Shown here in pieces: positions 8,083 through 17,450 of a stretch of DNA of 41,870 bases. The translations under genes and the position numbers were made by a program. Location of the stretch: positions 1-41,870 of the IMG/VR virus record IMGVR_UViG_3300022745_000069, one strand, 5' to 3'. The DNA comes from a virus. The notes beneath the pieces are model-generated. The model searched no databases and had not been told where the DNA came from. It was given only the letters and a program-made list of their open reading frames with translations. The first letter of the stretch is position 1. Every line of letters begins with the position of its first letter.

Positions 8083-8640
8083 ATGGCGACCGACGCAACC
8101 AGCATCCTCCTCGCGGGCACCGGCACGTTGTCGGTGGCCACGTTGAGCCCGACCCCGCCCACGTTCCCGACCGACTACACGTCGGCCCTCTCCGTCGCCT
8201 TCAAGGACGTCGGCCTCATCAAGGAGAACGGCGTCACCATCAAGCCGGGCCTCTCGGCGAAGAACTGGAAGGCGTGGCAGTCCGGTGGCTACCCCGTGCG
8301 CACGGCGATCACGCAGCGCACGCTCGACATCGAGGTCGAGATGGAGGAAGCCATGAGCCAGACGCCCTTCGTGCTCGCGATGGGCGGCGGCACGTGGACC
8401 CCGGGCACCGGCGCGGCCTACTCGTACACGCCGCCCACGGGCTCGTCGGTGGACGAGCGCGGCGCCGTGCTCGACATCTCCGACGGCACGAAGGTGATGC
8501 GCCTGATCGCCTACCGCACGCTCGTGACGGCCCTCGGCGACTTCAACGTGCAGCGCGAGGAGATCACCTCGCTCAAGATCACCCTGTCGGCCCTCCTGCC
8601 CACGACCGGGCCGGTCTGGCAGATTTACGCGACGAAGTGA
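8083..8640 (+). CDS. Major tail (tube) protein
   Basis: 185 aa, with AGGAGA at 8071-8076 before the ATG. It would polymerise into the tail tube. Evidence: position directly before the frameshifting chaperone pair and tape measure; size usual for tube subunits; landmarks such as FKDVGLIKENGVTIKPGLSA (the 'wk.lGyv.edGv.i..' pattern of tube proteins), AWQSGGYPVRTAITQRTLDI, and the C-terminal KVMRLIAYRTLVTALGDFNV followed by EITSLKITLSALL. It has its own leader after two hairpins, in keeping with strong expression. Confidence 0.9.
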   Translation: MATDATSILLAGTGTLSVATLSPTPPTFPTDYTSALSVAFKDVGLIKENGVTIKPGLSAKNWKAWQSGGYPVRTAITQRTLDIEVEMEEAMSQTPFVLAMGGGTWTPGTGAAYSYTPPTGSSVDERGAVLDISDGTKVMRLIAYRTLVTALGDFNVQREEITSLKITLSALLPTTGPVWQIYATK

Positions 8641-8651
8641 GGTCCTGAACC

Positions 8652-9035
8652 ATGGGGCGGGTCATCGACATCTCGGGCAAGCTGGCGGCGCTTCAGGAAG
8701 CCGCCGGCGAGCCCATCGTCTTCATCTTCAAGGGCGCCGAGCTCACCTTCCCCGCGTCGGTGCCGTTCGAGATGCTCGTCATGTTCACGAAGCCCGCGGA
8801 GGCGGCGCTCGCGATGGAGAACATGCTCGGACCAGCGGGCTACGCGGCGTTCCGCGCCACGGCCCCGTCGGCCTCCGAGTTCATGGCTCTGTTCGAGGCG
8901 CTCTGCCAGGAGTACGGCATCACCCCGGGGGAATCCGGGGCCTCGATGACGCCCTCGCCCTCCACGCCGGCGCCATCGAGGCCGACCTCGCTCGGTTCTA
9001 CGGCGTCGACCTTGCCACCGCCCTCACAGAGCTGA
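8652..9035 (+). CDS. Tail assembly chaperone, unshifted product (G)
   Basis: 127 aa if read without a shift. The N-terminal 95 residues (IDISGKLAALQEAAGEPIVF, AELTFPASVPFEMLV, FMALFEALCQEYGITPGE) form the conserved chaperone part. The codons after the slip site are Ser/Pro/Thr-rich and unlike a folded protein, as usual for the short product. Such proteins coat the tape measure protein while the tube polymerises around it. The more informative product is the frameshifted one. Confidence 0.85.
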   Translation: MGRVIDISGKLAALQEAAGEPIVFIFKGAELTFPASVPFEMLVMFTKPAEAALAMENMLGPAGYAAFRATAPSASEFMALFEALCQEYGITPGESGASMTPSPSTPAPSRPTSLGSTASTLPPPSQS

Positions 9036-9337
9036 GCACGCGGCGGCTACTCGTGCTCGTGCGGAACCTTCCGCCCGACAGCGCGTACGTGCGGTCCCTC
9101 GGCCCCGACGGCATGTCGGTGGCCGAGGGGCTCTCGGCGCTGAACGTCGACATCACCGCGGCGGTGGTGGAGACGGTGCACGAACTCATCCGCGTCACCT
9201 TGGCCGCCCACGGCGTGAAGGGTGGCGACCTCCCGCCGCCGCTGCACATGCCTCGCGTCTCGATGCCGTCCTACACGCCACCGAAGCCGAAGGCGACACC
9301 GCTGGCTGAGGCCATCTCGATCATGGAGGCGTGGTAA
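8652..9337 (+). CDS. Tail assembly chaperone, -1 frameshift product (GT)
   Basis: About 228 aa if ribosomes slip back one base at GGGGGAA (8927-8933). After the shift the reading becomes IRGLDDALALHAGAIEADLA, RFYGVDLATALTEL, STRRLLVLVRNLPPDSAYVR, SLGPDGMSVAEGLSA, matching the known T-domain pattern 'ADL.r.Yg.dl..l....lt.RRL..Lv..LP.dS...r'. The -1 frame is open from the slip site to TAA at 9335-9337. A separate internal start is unlikely because the conserved T-domain begins well before any in-frame start with a ribosome-binding site. The stop overlaps the tape measure ATG. Confidence 0.88.
8927..8933 (+). promoter_or_regulatory. Programmed -1 frameshift slip site GGGGGAA
   Basis: The zero frame reads ACC CCG GGG GAA; slipping back one gives GGG GGA ATC. 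The site is embedded in CCCCGGGGGAATCCGGGG, which can also form short GC pairing. Location near the 3' end of the first chaperone frame and the conserved protein in the -1 frame support its use. Confidence 0.82.
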
Positions 9338-12003
9338 TGGCGAAGACCGTCAACGTGGGCGCGGCGTCGGTCGCCATCACGCCGGAGATCACCGCCGACT
9401 TCGAGCAGAGGCTCGCCGCGGGCGTCAAGGGCGCCACGGACAAGATGTCGACGAAGGAGGTGGAGGAGAAGTTCACCATCTCCGGCGGCCACGCCGGTGC
9501 GTCGTTCGGGCAGATGTTCGCACAGGGCGGCCTGCTCAACGCGGGCACCGGTGGTGCGCTCGCCGGCGCCTACTTCGCCACGCAGTTCATCGACCGGGCG
9601 CGGAGCGCGCTCGGCTCGTTCGCCTCCGACCCCGTGCAGTTCTTCGGGCAGGGCCTCGAACTGATCGGCCTGGCGCTCGGCGGCCCGATCGGGCTCGCCA
9701 TCGGCGCGGCGATCGGCGGCGGCATCGAGGCGTTCCTCAACCTCGGTGGCCAGTTCCACGAGAGCATGAAGATCATCCGCGTCGAGACGGGGGCGACCGG
9801 CGCGGAGCTGAAGGCCTTCACCGACGAGGCGAAGACGCTGTTCGGCGAGCTGCCTGTCTCGCTGAAGGACGCCTCCACGGCGGTCGGCGAGCTTGTGCAG
9901 CGCCTCGGTCTGACGGGGCCCCAGCTCGACGCCGTGGCCGTGCAGTTCCTCAACCTGAGCCGACTCACGGGCACCGACGTGTCGGCGAACATCAAGGCCG
10001 TCGCGGGGCTGTTCAACCAGTTCAACGTCGCGGCTGACGATCAGGCGCGGGTCCTCGATGAGCTGTTCGTGGCCTACCAGAAGACCGGGATCAGCGTCGC
10101 CGAGCTCGCCCAGTCGGCGGCGCGCTCCGGCGGCCCGCTGCAGCTTCTCGGCCTCACCTTGGAGCAGGTCGTGGGGCTCACCGCGTCCTTCGCGAAGAAC
10201 GGGCTCGACGCCGACGCGATCCTGAACGGCCTCACGAAGACGCTGCGCTCGATCGGCACCGAAGGCGTGGCCGCGGTGAAGGACGCCGAGCAGGCCGAGA
10301 AGGATCAGGCCTCGGCGCTGCGCGAGGTCGAGTCGGCGACGACGGCCGTGGTGCGAGCGAACCGCTCGTACCGGCTGGCGCAGGAGGAACTCACGCGGCT
10401 GCAGTCGGGCGGCATCGCTCGCGAGCAGGCCGACGCCCAGCGCTCGATCGCCGATGCGATCCAGGCGCAGGCCGATGCGAACCAGTCGGTGCTCGACGCC
10501 GAGGAGAAGCTCGCGGAGGCACGCAGGGGCCCGAGCGAGCTCGATCAGCTCAAGGCGCAGGTCGCCTTGGAGAAGGCCCGCAACGACGCCGCCCGCTCGG
10601 CCAACGAGCAGACGGACGCCGAGCGGGCGCTGCGCGACGAGCTGCAGTACGGCGACCCGGGCCGCATCGCGGACGCCCAGCAACGCCTCAACGACGCCAA
10701 GATGCACGCCCGCGAGGCGACGCTGGCGCTGGCCGAGGCCGAGGCGAAGGCGAACGGTGCGGGCCAGGAGCAGGCCGACGCCGTGGCCAAGGCTCAGCGG
10801 GACCTGCAGGACGCCCAGCGTCGTCAGGCCGACGCCGCGCAGCGCGTGGAGGATGCACGCCAGCGCGCCCGTGACAAGCTCGGCGACGACCTGTCGGGGC
10901 AGAACCTCCTTCGGGACGCTCAGGACAAGCTCACCATCGCGGCCGACAACGTCGCGAGCGCGCAGGATCGGGTGACGGCGGCCGAGGCGAAGCTGAAGGA
11001 CACGACGGACATCGTGACGGCGCAGGACGCCATCCGCGATGCGCTCTCGAAGCTGCCCGAGAGCGCCACGGCGCTCGACAAGGTGCAGGCGATCTTCGAC
11101 CTCATCTCGAACACGTCCGACCCGACGCTGGCCGCCGCCGAGGCGGCCCGCATCTTCGGCCGTGACGCCGGCCCGAAGCTGGCCGAGGCGATCAAGTCGG
11201 GCAAGGTCGACCTGAACAACCTGCAGTCGGACTTCGAGAGCGCGGGCGGCGCGATCGGGAGCGCGGGGAAGGACACCGACGACTGGCACACGAAGTGGAC
11301 GAACTTCATTCACCTACTGGAAACGAAGCTCGAACCCATCGCCACGCGGGTGTTCAACGGCATCACGAACTGGCTCACGGACCACCAGGCCGACCTCGAC
11401 AAGTTCGGCGATTGGGTGGGCAAGATCGTGGACACGATCCTCACCGCCTACAACGCCGGTGGCATCGACGCCGTGCTGCAGGTGATGTTCAACGGCGTCG
11501 CGTCGTTCTACAACACGACGGTCCGGCCGTGGCTCGTGACGAACATTCCGAAGATCGTCTCCTCGATGATGAAGGAGATCGCCAAGGCCGCGATCGCCGC
11601 CGTCACCGACATCGCATCGAACCCGGACACGTGGGCGTCTCTCATCGAGAACCTCGGCTCGCTCCCGCTCGACATCGGTAGCGGCATCGTGTCCGGCATC
11701 GCCGGAGCCTTCGGCTTCGCCAACGGCACGCCGGACAACCCCACGAGCCAGTGGGCGTGGGTCGGCGAGCGCGGACCCGAACTCGTGCAGCTCCCGAAGG
11801 GCGCCGCCGTGTACCAGCACGGCGTGCTCCCGAGCGAGTACCGCGACGACGTGATGCGCAAGCTCGGCGGCGGCGCGGGCCAGGGCGGGACCTCGAAGAC
11901 CACGAACGTGTACGTCGCGGGCCGCGCTCAGGCGGACCTCGATGCCCAGGACATCATGCGGGCCCTCCGGGCCGGCGAAGCGCTTGCGGGAGCGGTGGCA
12001 TGA
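9337..12003 (+). CDS. Tape measure protein
   Basis: 888 aa, ATG at 9337 overlapping the previous TAA by one base. It sets tail length and is ejected with the DNA. Domain order: basic N-terminus; a Gly/Ala-rich hydrophobic stretch around residues 60-135 (TGGALAGAYFATQF, GGPIGLAIGAAIGGGIEAF); a MET-type core about 140-310 (FGELPVSLKDASTAVGELVQ, GLTGPQLDAVAVQFLNLSR, FNVAADDQARVLDELFVAYQ); a long Ala/Glu/Arg coiled coil about 310-560; a second conserved block (LPESATALDKVQAIFDLISN, AAEAARIFGRDAGPKLAEAI); then a hydrophobic segment and a C-terminal WAWVGERGPELVQLPKGAAV motif common at tape measure ends. At about 0.15 nm per residue this predicts a tail near 130 nm. Confidence 0.95.
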   Translation: MAKTVNVGAASVAITPEITADFEQRLAAGVKGATDKMSTKEVEEKFTISGGHAGASFGQMFAQGGLLNAGTGGALAGAYFATQFIDRARSALGSFASDPVQFFGQGLELIGLALGGPIGLAIGAAIGGGIEAFLNLGGQFHESMKIIRVETGATGAELKAFTDEAKTLFGELPVSLKDASTAVGELVQRLGLTGPQLDAVAVQFLNLSRLTGTDVSANIKAVAGLFNQFNVAADDQARVLDELFVAYQKTGISVAELAQSAARSGGPLQLLGLTLEQVVGLTASFAKNGLDADAILNGLTKTLRSIGTEGVAAVKDAEQAEKDQASALREVESATTAVVRANRSYRLAQEELTRLQSGGIAREQADAQRSIADAIQAQADANQSVLDAEEKLAEARRGPSELDQLKAQVALEKARNDAARSANEQTDAERALRDELQYGDPGRIADAQQRLNDAKMHAREATLALAEAEAKANGAGQEQADAVAKAQRDLQDAQRRQADAAQRVEDARQRARDKLGDDLSGQNLLRDAQDKLTIAADNVASAQDRVTAAEAKLKDTTDIVTAQDAIRDALSKLPESATALDKVQAIFDLISNTSDPTLAAAEAARIFGRDAGPKLAEAIKSGKVDLNNLQSDFESAGGAIGSAGKDTDDWHTKWTNFIHLLETKLEPIATRVFNGITNWLTDHQADLDKFGDWVGKIVDTILTAYNAGGIDAVLQVMFNGVASFYNTTVRPWLVTNIPKIVSSMMKEIAKAAIAAVTDIASNPDTWASLIENLGSLPLDIGSGIVSGIAGAFGFANGTPDNPTSQWAWVGERGPELVQLPKGAAVYQHGVLPSEYRDDVMRKLGGGAGQGGTSKTTNVYVAGRAQADLDAQDIMRALRAGEALAGAVA

Positions 12004-12833
12004 CGACAGAGCAGATGACGTGGATCGACGCCTTCGGGTCGTCGCACACGTTCCCTGACCCCAACATCGCTGGCGTGACGGGCCGAGGGATGCCTCAGGT
12101 CCGCAACCAGCTCGACCCGATCGCCGGTGGCGGCTCGCGCCTGATCCGGTCCGAGTTCCTCGCTCGACGGATCACCGTGCCGTTCGTCATCGTCGGCGAC
12201 GAGGTGACGGCGCGCACGACGATCCGTCAGTGGGCGGGCTGGCTCAACCCGCTGAACGGCATGGGCAAGCTCAGCGTGCTCACCGTGCTCGGCGACACGC
12301 GAGTGATCCCGGCGATCTACTCGGGCGGGCTCGAAGGCATCGAGGAGTCCTCGGGCTACTACGAGGGCACCCTCGTGTTCGACTGTCCCGACCCCTACTG
12401 GCAGGACGCCACGCCGCAGACGGTCACGTGGACGATGGTCGCCGGCCCGTTCTGGTCGCCGGTGACCGCAGTGACGATCAACAACAACGGCGACGCCCCG
12501 GTGTGGCCGAAGATCACGTTCACGAACGCGGTGGCCAACGGCCTGCCCGGCAAGTCGGGCGTCATCACGATCGCCGGTGGGAACCTCGGCTTCACCACGA
12601 ACACGTGGCCGGCGTTCAATACGCCGACGTCGTTCACCATCGACACCGACCCGACGTCACGCGACGCCGTGTCGAACCTCGGCGACTCGGGCTGGCAGAA
12701 CATGGACTTCCGTGCGTGCAACCAGCTCGTGGTCGGCAACAACACCGGCATCGTCGTGAACACCGGCGGCGCGCCGATGGCGGTCGGCTCTACGTGCGTC
12801 GTCTCGTGGACGAGGAAGTGGCTCCATGTCTAG
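12000..12833 (+). CDS. Distal tail protein (Dit-like)
   Basis: 277 aa, ATG overlapping the tape measure stop (ATGA). Its place right after the tape measure and the pattern TWIDAFGSSHTFPDPNIAGV, ARRITVPFVIVGDEVTARTT and ESSGYYEGTLVFDCPDPYWQ (the 'f.c.dPyw' signature closing the N-terminal tube-like domain) identify a siphophage distal tail protein. The second half (FWSPVTAVTINNNGDAPVWP, KITFTNAVANGLPG) is the usual galectin-like C-terminal domain ('NpGd.pv.P.itf.g'). It forms the hub linking tube to tail tip. The last 8 nt overlap the next gene. Confidence 0.88.
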   Translation: MTTEQMTWIDAFGSSHTFPDPNIAGVTGRGMPQVRNQLDPIAGGGSRLIRSEFLARRITVPFVIVGDEVTARTTIRQWAGWLNPLNGMGKLSVLTVLGDTRVIPAIYSGGLEGIEESSGYYEGTLVFDCPDPYWQDATPQTVTWTMVAGPFWSPVTAVTINNNGDAPVWPKITFTNAVANGLPGKSGVITIAGGNLGFTTNTWPAFNTPTSFTIDTDPTSRDAVSNLGDSGWQNMDFRACNQLVVGNNTGIVVNTGGAPMAVGSTCVVSWTRKWLHV

Positions 12834-14076
12834 CGCGGTGTACCGAGTGGACATGCAGAAGCTCAACTCGTCCGGCTCGACGAGCCTCGGCTTCATGGAC
12901 GGGTGGACCTCGGCGCAGCTCGTGTGGCAGCTCAACAACGTCGGCACCGCCGACATCGAGCTGCCCGTGTCGAGCCAGCCGTGGTTCCTCGATGCGATCA
13001 CGCTCGGGAACGGCATCATCGTCACGCGTGACGGCATCGGGTGGTGGAACGGCATCCTCACGAAGGTGTCGCACAAATACATCGCCACGCCGGACGGCAT
13101 CAAGAATGGCGTGGCGCTGCACTACGAGAGCGTCGAGACGCTCATCGCCCGCCGGCTCGCCCATCCTCAGCCGCTCACGTACGCGCCGCCGTACGCCACG
13201 AACGCCTACGACGTCATCGGTCCGAACCCGGTGGCGACGGTGGTGAAGTCGCTCATCGACCGCAACATGACGAGCGGCGTGGCGCCCACGCAGCGCGCCT
13301 CGATCCTGAGCACGTCGAGCGATGGCTCGGGCGCGTCGGTGACGGCCCGAGCTCGCTGGCAGAACCTCCTGGCCTACGTCCGCGAGGTGATCGCCATGGA
13401 CACGACGGCGACTCGGCCGGTGCGCGTCCTGGGCTTCCTCTCCTCGATGGGCTTCACGATCGGCACGGGCCGCGATCGCACCGAGACGTCGTCGGCGGTG
13501 ACCGACCGCGTGCAGCGGCTCTCGGTGAAGAACCAGACGCTCCGCGGCTACGACTCGGAGCTGAACCTCGGCGACGAGAACAACGACTACGGCGGTGGCT
13601 CCGGCTCGGGCTCGGCCCGCGTGATCGTGGCCTCCGACGGCCTGGCGAACGCCTACTCGGCGTCGACCTCACAGTGGCTCCGCTTCGAGAAGTTCCTCGA
13701 TCGGCAGGACCTCACGACGGTCGGCGACCTGCAGGCCGCGCTCACGGCGCGGCTGGCCACGACGGCCACGGTCGACGCCCGCTACGGGTGGACGGTCGAC
13801 GTGAGCGAGCGGCCGGCGAACGCCGGTGCGGCGTGGCCGTTCTTCTCGGGTATCCAGACGGGCACGTTCGGCGCCTTCACGCTCGGCGACCTCATCACGG
13901 TGGAGATCGACGGCGACGTGCAGTCGGCGGTCGTGCAGGGCGCCACGGCGCTCTTGAAGCCGGGCAACGACTACCGCACGACGATCGAGCTCGCCCGTGT
14001 GCGCTCGCGCCAGCCGAAGGTGCTCGGCCTCGAAACGCGCATGTCCACCGTCATCAACCAACTCCAACGCGTCTAG
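12826..14076 (+). CDS. Tail-tip protein, Gp37-like (Tal-type)
   Basis: 416 aa. It resembles the Siphovirus ReqiPepy6 Gp37-like family, which fills the tail-hub/Tal position in actinophages. Visible features: MDGWTSAQLVWQLNNVGTAD and IELPVSS (the 'l..a.fn..gs.eiel' opening), RDGIGWWNGILTKVSHKY, then HYESVETLIARRLAHPQP, a central VTARARWQNLLAYVREVIAM and the C-terminal GAFTLGDLITVEIDGDVQSA with a closing helix LGLETRMSTVINQLQRV. A Gly/Ser-rich loop at about 255-265 separates the two halves. Probably the hub that opens to release the tape measure. Confidence 0.82.
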   Translation: MSSAVYRVDMQKLNSSGSTSLGFMDGWTSAQLVWQLNNVGTADIELPVSSQPWFLDAITLGNGIIVTRDGIGWWNGILTKVSHKYIATPDGIKNGVALHYESVETLIARRLAHPQPLTYAPPYATNAYDVIGPNPVATVVKSLIDRNMTSGVAPTQRASILSTSSDGSGASVTARARWQNLLAYVREVIAMDTTATRPVRVLGFLSSMGFTIGTGRDRTETSSAVTDRVQRLSVKNQTLRGYDSELNLGDENNDYGGGSGSGSARVIVASDGLANAYSASTSQWLRFEKFLDRQDLTTVGDLQAALTARLATTATVDARYGWTVDVSERPANAGAAWPFFSGIQTGTFGAFTLGDLITVEIDGDVQSAVVQGATALLKPGNDYRTTIELARVRSRQPKVLGLETRMSTVINQLQRV

Positions 14077-14085
14077 GAGGCGCCC

Positions 14086-15708
14086 ATGGCCATCACCGTC
14101 ACTGCCAAGTATGTGAACGTCGACGGAACGGTGAACACCGGCTCCGTCATGATCCAGGCGCTTCAGCGCGCCACCGACGGCTCGGGCGGCATCATCTCGC
14201 TCGGGGACCCGGTGACGATCGCGCTCGACGCCGCGGGCCGCCTCAACGGCGTCTCCGGCGTGACCCTGCCGAACAACTCCGTCGGCTATCAGATCACCGA
14301 GGTGATCGGCCCGAACCCGCAGACCTACGTGATCCCCGGCAACGCCAACATCGACCTCTCGTCGGTGGTGAGCACGGCGACGCTCGGGCTCGTGGCCACG
14401 AACTACATGGGCGCCTGGTCGTCGGTGACGACGTACCTGCAGAACCAGATCGTGTCGTTCTCGGGCTCGTCGTACATCGCGCTCACGTCGAGCACGAACG
14501 TCACCCCGGGCACCGACGCCACGAAGTGGGGCCTGCTCGCTCTGGCGGGCTCCGGCTTCGGCGCCGAGACGAACCTCGGCACGAAGACCGGCGCCTTCTC
14601 GATCGACGCCACCGTCCCGCTGCAGCGCGTGACGATCAGCGGCACCGGCGTGCCGAGCTTCACCGGTGCGACCGCGGGCTCCCGCATCGACCTGCTCGTG
14701 CTGAGCACGCCGCCCGCGTACATCACGTGGCCGACCGGCACGATCTTCCCCGGCGGCGTGATCCCGCCGCTGACCGGCTACGACCGCTTCACGCTGAGCT
14801 ACGACGGCACGAACTGGCTCGTCGAGTCGAACTCGTCCACGGCGAACCCGCTCGGTCTGCAGCCCGGCGTCGACCCGACCGCGGTGCCGTTCGGTGCGAG
14901 CCGCATCGTGTTCGAGGCAGCGCTTCTCGGCCTCCCGCCGAGCGCCATCGCGAACGCCGGCTCGGTGGCCGCCGGTGCGACGCTCATCTCCCGGGCCGGC
15001 GTGACCGGCACGGTGACGGGCGCGTCGGCGACGCTGAAGTACCCGCACACGTCGACCGGCTTCACGGCCTCGAAGTTCAACCCGAACGTGCTCCCGCGCG
15101 GCTCGGTGAACCTCCGCACGGCGGCGCACAAGGCGGCGTGGGCGGCGGGCGCCTTCGGTGCCACGAGCCCGTTCACGCTCATCGTGTGCGTCGAGCCCAA
15201 CGCGCAGACGAACAACGGCGCAGCGCTCTCGCTGACGGCCACCGCGGCGGCCCGCCTGTCGATCGGCCGCACGGCCACGCCGGGCACCTTCGCCACGTCG
15301 AGCGCCTCGGGCTTCACGAACTACGCGTCGAGCGCCTCGCTGACGGCGCCGATGCAGGAGGCCGCGAACACGCCCACCGTGTGGTCGATCCTGTGGAACG
15401 GCACGAACGCCGCGTCGAACACGACGTTCGGCGTGAACTGCACGATCCGCATGAACGGCGCCGCCTGCACCCGCACGAACGGCGCGCAGTTCGACCCGCA
15501 GATGTCGGCCACGGCCGACACGATCACGCTCGGCAGCGACCCGGCGGCCACGTGGGTGGACAACCCGCAGGACGTGCTCGGGCTGTTCTGGTGCCCGACC
15601 CTGCTCGACTTCTCGACGCCCCTCTCGGCGGGCGTGGCGATCGAGCGCTACTTCGCGGCCCGCGCCGGTCTGCCCGTCAACGTCTTCACCGCGGCGAGCC
15701 CCCTGTGA
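14086..15708 (+). CDS. Tail fibre-like protein with carbohydrate-binding domains
   Basis: 540 aa, preceded by AGGAGG at 14075-14080. Three regions can be seen. Residues 1-105 form a beta domain typical of phage tail proteins (GRLNGVSGVTLPNNSVGYQI, IPGNANIDLSSVV). Residues about 108-152 (GAWSSVTTYLQNQIVSFSG, SSYIALTSSTNVTPG, TDATKWGLLA) match the chitin-type CBM5/12 plan 'W....Y..gd.V.y.G..Y.a......tP......W'. The C-terminal half (PFTLIVCVEPNAQTNN, AANTPTVWSILWNG, NPQDVLGLFWCPTLLDFST, IERYFAARAGL) looks like a LamG/jelly-roll lectin fold. It is probably the receptor-binding protein, recognising cell-wall sugars. Its stop overlaps the next start (GTGA). Confidence 0.78.
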   Translation: MAITVTAKYVNVDGTVNTGSVMIQALQRATDGSGGIISLGDPVTIALDAAGRLNGVSGVTLPNNSVGYQITEVIGPNPQTYVIPGNANIDLSSVVSTATLGLVATNYMGAWSSVTTYLQNQIVSFSGSSYIALTSSTNVTPGTDATKWGLLALAGSGFGAETNLGTKTGAFSIDATVPLQRVTISGTGVPSFTGATAGSRIDLLVLSTPPAYITWPTGTIFPGGVIPPLTGYDRFTLSYDGTNWLVESNSSTANPLGLQPGVDPTAVPFGASRIVFEAALLGLPPSAIANAGSVAAGATLISRAGVTGTVTGASATLKYPHTSTGFTASKFNPNVLPRGSVNLRTAAHKAAWAAGAFGATSPFTLIVCVEPNAQTNNGAALSLTATAAARLSIGRTATPGTFATSSASGFTNYASSASLTAPMQEAANTPTVWSILWNGTNAASNTTFGVNCTIRMNGAACTRTNGAQFDPQMSATADTITLGSDPAATWVDNPQDVLGLFWCPTLLDFSTPLSAGVAIERYFAARAGLPVNVFTAASPL

Positions 15709-17438
15709 GTCGCCGAGGTCCCGCCTTCACGAAGCCCCGCGTCGCTCCGGCGACGGGGGGCTTCGCCCTCGTCCCGAAGCGTGCCGACGACCTCGTGGAG
15801 ACGTGCGGCATCAACGTGTGCTGGGGTATGCCTTCGGAGACGGGCTCGTTCGATCGGCCCGACTCGACGAGGCCCCAGCGCAACAACGGGCCCGACGTGC
15901 TCTACCCGAAGCTGGCCGACATCGGCTTCCGCTACGCGCGGCAGTGTCTCGGGTTCAACTTCCCCTACAACCCGTCGTACTCGCGGTTCGGCTGGCCGAT
16001 CCAGTACGACCTCGGCATCGACGCCGCGGTCCGGGCGATGAACAAGCTGAACGACCTCGGCATCAAGCCGGGCTACACGATGTGGTGCCGCGCCGACTAC
16101 GACTTCCTGAAGACGGGTCGGTTCCCGAAGCCCGCGTGGATCGAGGCGGTGAACGAGCCGCCGCTCCCGACGTACAACGGCATCTTCGATCCCACGCTGA
16201 ACCCCGCGTTCACGTGGACGAACGGCGCCTCGTACACGCCCGGCCAGCTCGCCACGAACGGCGGCTACGCCTTCATCTGCCTCACGGCGCACACGGCCTC
16301 GGCCGGGAACGCGCCGCCCTCGGCGACCACGCAGGCCTCGCTCGACTTCAACAACGGGTTCTGGCAGAGCACGTGGAGCTACCAGGTGGCCACGACGACC
16401 GCGTGGGCGAACGACCTCATCGAGTCGGTGCCCGGGTGGAACCAGAACGTCGACCTCGTGGGGTCGAGCACGCCGACGCACACGCAGGGCTGGACGGCGG
16501 CGCAGCGGGCCGTGCTGACGAAGCGGGCGATCTACCAGAACGTGCACGACTACCGCTTGCCGGCGTACGCGCACGAGACGTCGTGGGACTCGGCGCGCGA
16601 CTGGAAGCGCAACTCGGCCGACACGCTCGCGGCGCTCGACGTGCACAACGGCTGGCAGGCCGCGTACGGCCCGGGCTACGTCACGGAGATGACGGCGTGG
16701 CGGTGCGGGCCGGCGGACGGCAAGTCGGCGATGTCCGAGACGGACGCGGCGAAGTTGTGGGTGCGCACGTTCCTCTACGCCCACGGCGCCATCGGGTTCC
16801 GTCGGGTGCTCGGGTGGATGGCCTCGGAGCAGTACGGGCTCGATGAGGAAGCGCAGACGTGCGGGCCGACGGTCGGCCAGGGCTACGCCGGGCGCGGGTA
16901 CTTCGGTCGTGCTGGCCTGATCCGTATGCCCGAGGACGGCGGCGACTACAAGGTCCCCGCGCAGTGGATCAAGGCCCTGTTCTCGATCTACGGCGAGCGT
17001 GGTGCGGCCACGTCGTACTCGCTCGATCCGCTGACCGTGTCGTGGGCCACGAGGGACGCCACGCTCGCCGAGACGCTCCACAAGCGCTCGAACGGGCAGT
17101 ACCTCTACGCCTACTGGCTGAAGGCCGAGGTCGTGGCCAACGGGAGCACCGGCGTGCTCACGTTCCAGTTCGACACGCCCACGGGGCTGAACCCCGGAGT
17201 CGTCGGCAACGCCACGGCGTACGCCCTCGGCACCGTCGGGCAGTTCCAGAACAACCAGAGCGCCACGAAGCTCACGACGGGCTCGGCCTCGGCCGTGACG
17301 TTCGACCGGAGCTTCACCAACGTGGAGACGTACGACTTCTCCACCGGCGTGTGGACGTCGCTCGGTGCTCGCACCGCGGGGTCGTCCATCACCCTCACAC
17401 CCACCGAGTCGCCGAAGCTCGTGCGGCTCACTCCCTGA
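15705..17438 (+). CDS. Tail-associated glycoside hydrolase-like protein
   Basis: 577 aa from the GTG at 15705; the in-frame sequence further left runs through the fibre gene in a shadow frame. Residues about 30-400 look like a clan GH-A TIM barrel: CGINVCWGMPSETGSF, KLADIGFRYARQCLGFNFP, LNDLGIKPGYTMWC, then WIEAVNEPP with Glu151 as probable acid/base (the NEP motif after strand 4), HETSWDSARDW, and YVTEMTAWRC with Glu328 as a plausible nucleophile. The last 120 residues form a beta sandwich (GVLTFQFDTPTGLNPG, SFTNVETYDFSTGVWTSL), like accessory domains of such enzymes. It may cut a surface polysaccharide during adsorption. Exact GH family not identified. Confidence 0.72.
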   Translation: MSRRGPAFTKPRVAPATGGFALVPKRADDLVETCGINVCWGMPSETGSFDRPDSTRPQRNNGPDVLYPKLADIGFRYARQCLGFNFPYNPSYSRFGWPIQYDLGIDAAVRAMNKLNDLGIKPGYTMWCRADYDFLKTGRFPKPAWIEAVNEPPLPTYNGIFDPTLNPAFTWTNGASYTPGQLATNGGYAFICLTAHTASAGNAPPSATTQASLDFNNGFWQSTWSYQVATTTAWANDLIESVPGWNQNVDLVGSSTPTHTQGWTAAQRAVLTKRAIYQNVHDYRLPAYAHETSWDSARDWKRNSADTLAALDVHNGWQAAYGPGYVTEMTAWRCGPADGKSAMSETDAAKLWVRTFLYAHGAIGFRRVLGWMASEQYGLDEEAQTCGPTVGQGYAGRGYFGRAGLIRMPEDGGDYKVPAQWIKALFSIYGERGAATSYSLDPLTVSWATRDATLAETLHKRSNGQYLYAYWLKAEVVANGSTGVLTFQFDTPTGLNPGVVGNATAYALGTVGQFQNNQSATKLTTGSASAVTFDRSFTNVETYDFSTGVWTSLGARTAGSSITLTPTESPKLVRLTP

Positions 17439-17450
17439 GAGGCGGACCCT

